DNA of 24,311 nt from Desulfobacteraceae bacterium (lineage in GTDB: Bacteria > Desulfobacterota > Desulfobacteria > Desulfobacterales > SURF-15), in assembly GCA_003599475.1 (NCBI GenBank), contig QZKK01000040.1:1-24311 (forward strand), given 5' to 3'. Under the pieces are notes generated by a model. That model worked only from the letters and a program-made list of their open reading frames with translations. It ran no database searches and had not been told where the DNA came from. The position numbers and the translations under genes are program-made. How positions within the stretch are numbered: position 1 is the first letter of the stretch; each line of letters opens with the position of its first letter. This document shows positions 23,565 through 24,311 of this stretch, in pieces.

Positions 23565-24152
23565 ATGATCATCTCATCTGCCGAATTCATCAAGTCTGCG
23601 ACAAAGCCCTCCCACTATCCGCCTTCCGAGTTTCCTGAAATCGCCTTTGCCGGGCGCTCGAACGTGGGAAAGTCGTCATTGATCAACCGGATCGTCAACC
23701 GGAAAAGCCTGGTCAAAACGTCGTCTACTCCCGGGCGGACCCAACTGATCAATTTTTTTCTGATCAACCGGTCCTTTTTCTTTGTCGATCTGCCGGGATA
23801 CGGTTATGCAAAGGTGCCGGAAGCCGTGAGAAAAAGCTGGGGGCCGATGGTCGAGACCTATCTTGCCACTCGCAAGACGCTGAAGGGGGTGGTCCTGATC
23901 ATGGATATCCGCCGGATTCCGCGCATGGAGGAGCGGAATTTTCTCGACTGGATGGCCAAATCCCGTATTGCGCATCTTCCGGTTTTGACAAAAGTAGATA
24001 AACTCTCGAAATCGAAGCAGATGAAACAACTCCGGGAAATCGCCGATACCCTTGAGGTTGCCCCGGAGACATTGCAGCTTTTTTCCGCAAAATCGGGAAT
24101 GGGAAAAGAGCCGCTCTGGATGGAGCTCGAAAGACTGCTCGAAGCAAGGTAA
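23565..24152 (+). CDS. engB: Ribosome biogenesis GTPase EngB (YsxC/YihA)
   Basis: 195 aa, typical of EngB, a small GTPase needed for large-subunit maturation. Start at ATG 23565; TTG 23553 is in frame but lies in the repeat. G1 GRSNVGKSS (30-38), the PGRTQ switch with the G2 threonine near 59, G3 DLPGYGYAKV (75-84), G4 TKVDKL near 140 and a G5-like SAKSG are present. No clear Shine-Dalgarno: the leader is repeat DNA with GGAAAT. It is followed by era after 84 bases, also repeat. Confidence 0.93.
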   Translation: MIISSAEFIKSATKPSHYPPSEFPEIAFAGRSNVGKSSLINRIVNRKSLVKTSSTPGRTQLINFFLINRSFFFVDLPGYGYAKVPEAVRKSWGPMVETYLATRKTLKGVVLIMDIRRIPRMEERNFLDWMAKSRIAHLPVLTKVDKLSKSKQMKQLREIADTLEVAPETLQLFSAKSGMGKEPLWMELERLLEAR

Positions 24153-24160
24153 ATCGTATT

Positions 24161-24231
24161 TTCTCGCGCGGAGACGGTAGAGGCGCAGAGTATGGAGGAC
24201 ACGAATAGGCGCAGATGAACACGGATGAAGA
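24161..24231. repeat. GAACACGGATGAA / GCGGAGACG-type repeat
   Basis: GCGCGGAGACGGTAGAGGCG with GCAGAG and then GACACGAATAGGCGCAGATG with AACACGGATGAAG are two known-looking word families (GGAGACGCAGAG and CGCAGATGAACACGGATGAA) fused in one gap, ending six bases before the era start. Only one copy is in the window. Confidence 0.5.
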
Positions 24232-24236
24232 TTGGT

Positions 24237-24311
24237 ATGAACCCGTATCCTGAAAAATTTAAATCCGGTTATGTCGCCATTGTCGGAGCGCCCAATGTGG
24301 GAAAATCGACC
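24237..24311 (+). CDS. era: GTPase Era, N-terminal fragment (window edge)
   Basis: Only 25 codons are inside the window. MNPYPEKFKSGYVAIVGAPN followed by VGKST gives the Era N-terminus: KSGYVAIVG then the G1 loop GAPNVGKST. Era binds 16S rRNA near its 3' end and is needed for small-subunit maturation. Der (EngA) also has a VGxPNVGKST G1 loop, but the KxGYVAIVG lead-in fits Era better. The leader is repeat DNA with only a weak GGATGAAG as RBS. The rest of the gene lies beyond the right edge. Confidence 0.8.
   Translation, partial: MNPYPEKFKSGYVAIVGAPNVGKST

Overview
The window reads as an ordinary chromosomal segment of a Gram-negative bacterium, most likely a deltaproteobacterium (Desulfobacterota). 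I infer this from the mix of outer-membrane and lipoprotein genes, a separate gatCA / gatB arrangement (the indirect Asn/Gln-tRNA route), a long-form HisG, and the style of the intergenic repeats. I see no phage, transposase, CRISPR, rRNA or tRNA gene. About 20 genes are intact, and one (era) runs off the right edge.

Layout. 100-1762 (+): a 59-aa orphan, a weak coupled ORF overlapping a REP-like stretch, a zinc-finger plus J-domain protein, and a two-helix small membrane protein. 1811-6069 (-): a PfkB-family sugar/nucleoside kinase, an amidase-signature enzyme and a dihydrolipoamide-dehydrogenase-like flavoenzyme, separated by repeat-filled gaps. 6290-13058 (+): a GNAT acetyltransferase, argS, a SPOR-domain protein, gatC, gatA, a 60-aa orphan and mutL. 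13203-15370 (-): a lipoprotein and a secreted protein with a CsgG/TolB-like N-terminus and FG-GAP repeats. 15563-17507 (+), divergent from the last pair: a GT28-type glycosyltransferase coupled to a polysaccharide-deacetylase-like protein. 17955-19232 (+): a beta-barrel porin with a long 5' leader, ending at a perfect bidirectional terminator shared with gatB (-). 20970-23488 (+): hisI, hisG and a class I aminotransferase. 23565-end (+): engB and the start of era.

How the genes fit together. GatCA and GatB form the amidotransferase that finishes Gln-tRNA and/or Asn-tRNA, next to ArgRS. HisG and HisI are steps 1 and 3 of histidine synthesis. EngB and Era are ribosome-assembly GTPases. The 13.2-17.5 kb block looks like a small cell-envelope module (surface protein, lipoprotein, glycosyltransferase, deacetylase) whose exact product I cannot name.

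The most unusual signal is between the genes. Roughly ten gaps are filled by short-word, degenerate, self-complementary repeats of several families (GAA/TTC-rich, CAACGT-rich, CCCGTAA-rich, GAATGTAGAATT-type, ACACGAAG-type, GAGCTTT-type, GAACACGGATGAA-type). Many butt directly against stop or start codons. In several cases the repeat supplies the stop codon, the last residues of the upstream protein, or replaces the expected Shine-Dalgarno of the downstream gene. Two copies 10.4 kb apart match at 27 of 28 bases. This is the best candidate here for something undescribed.
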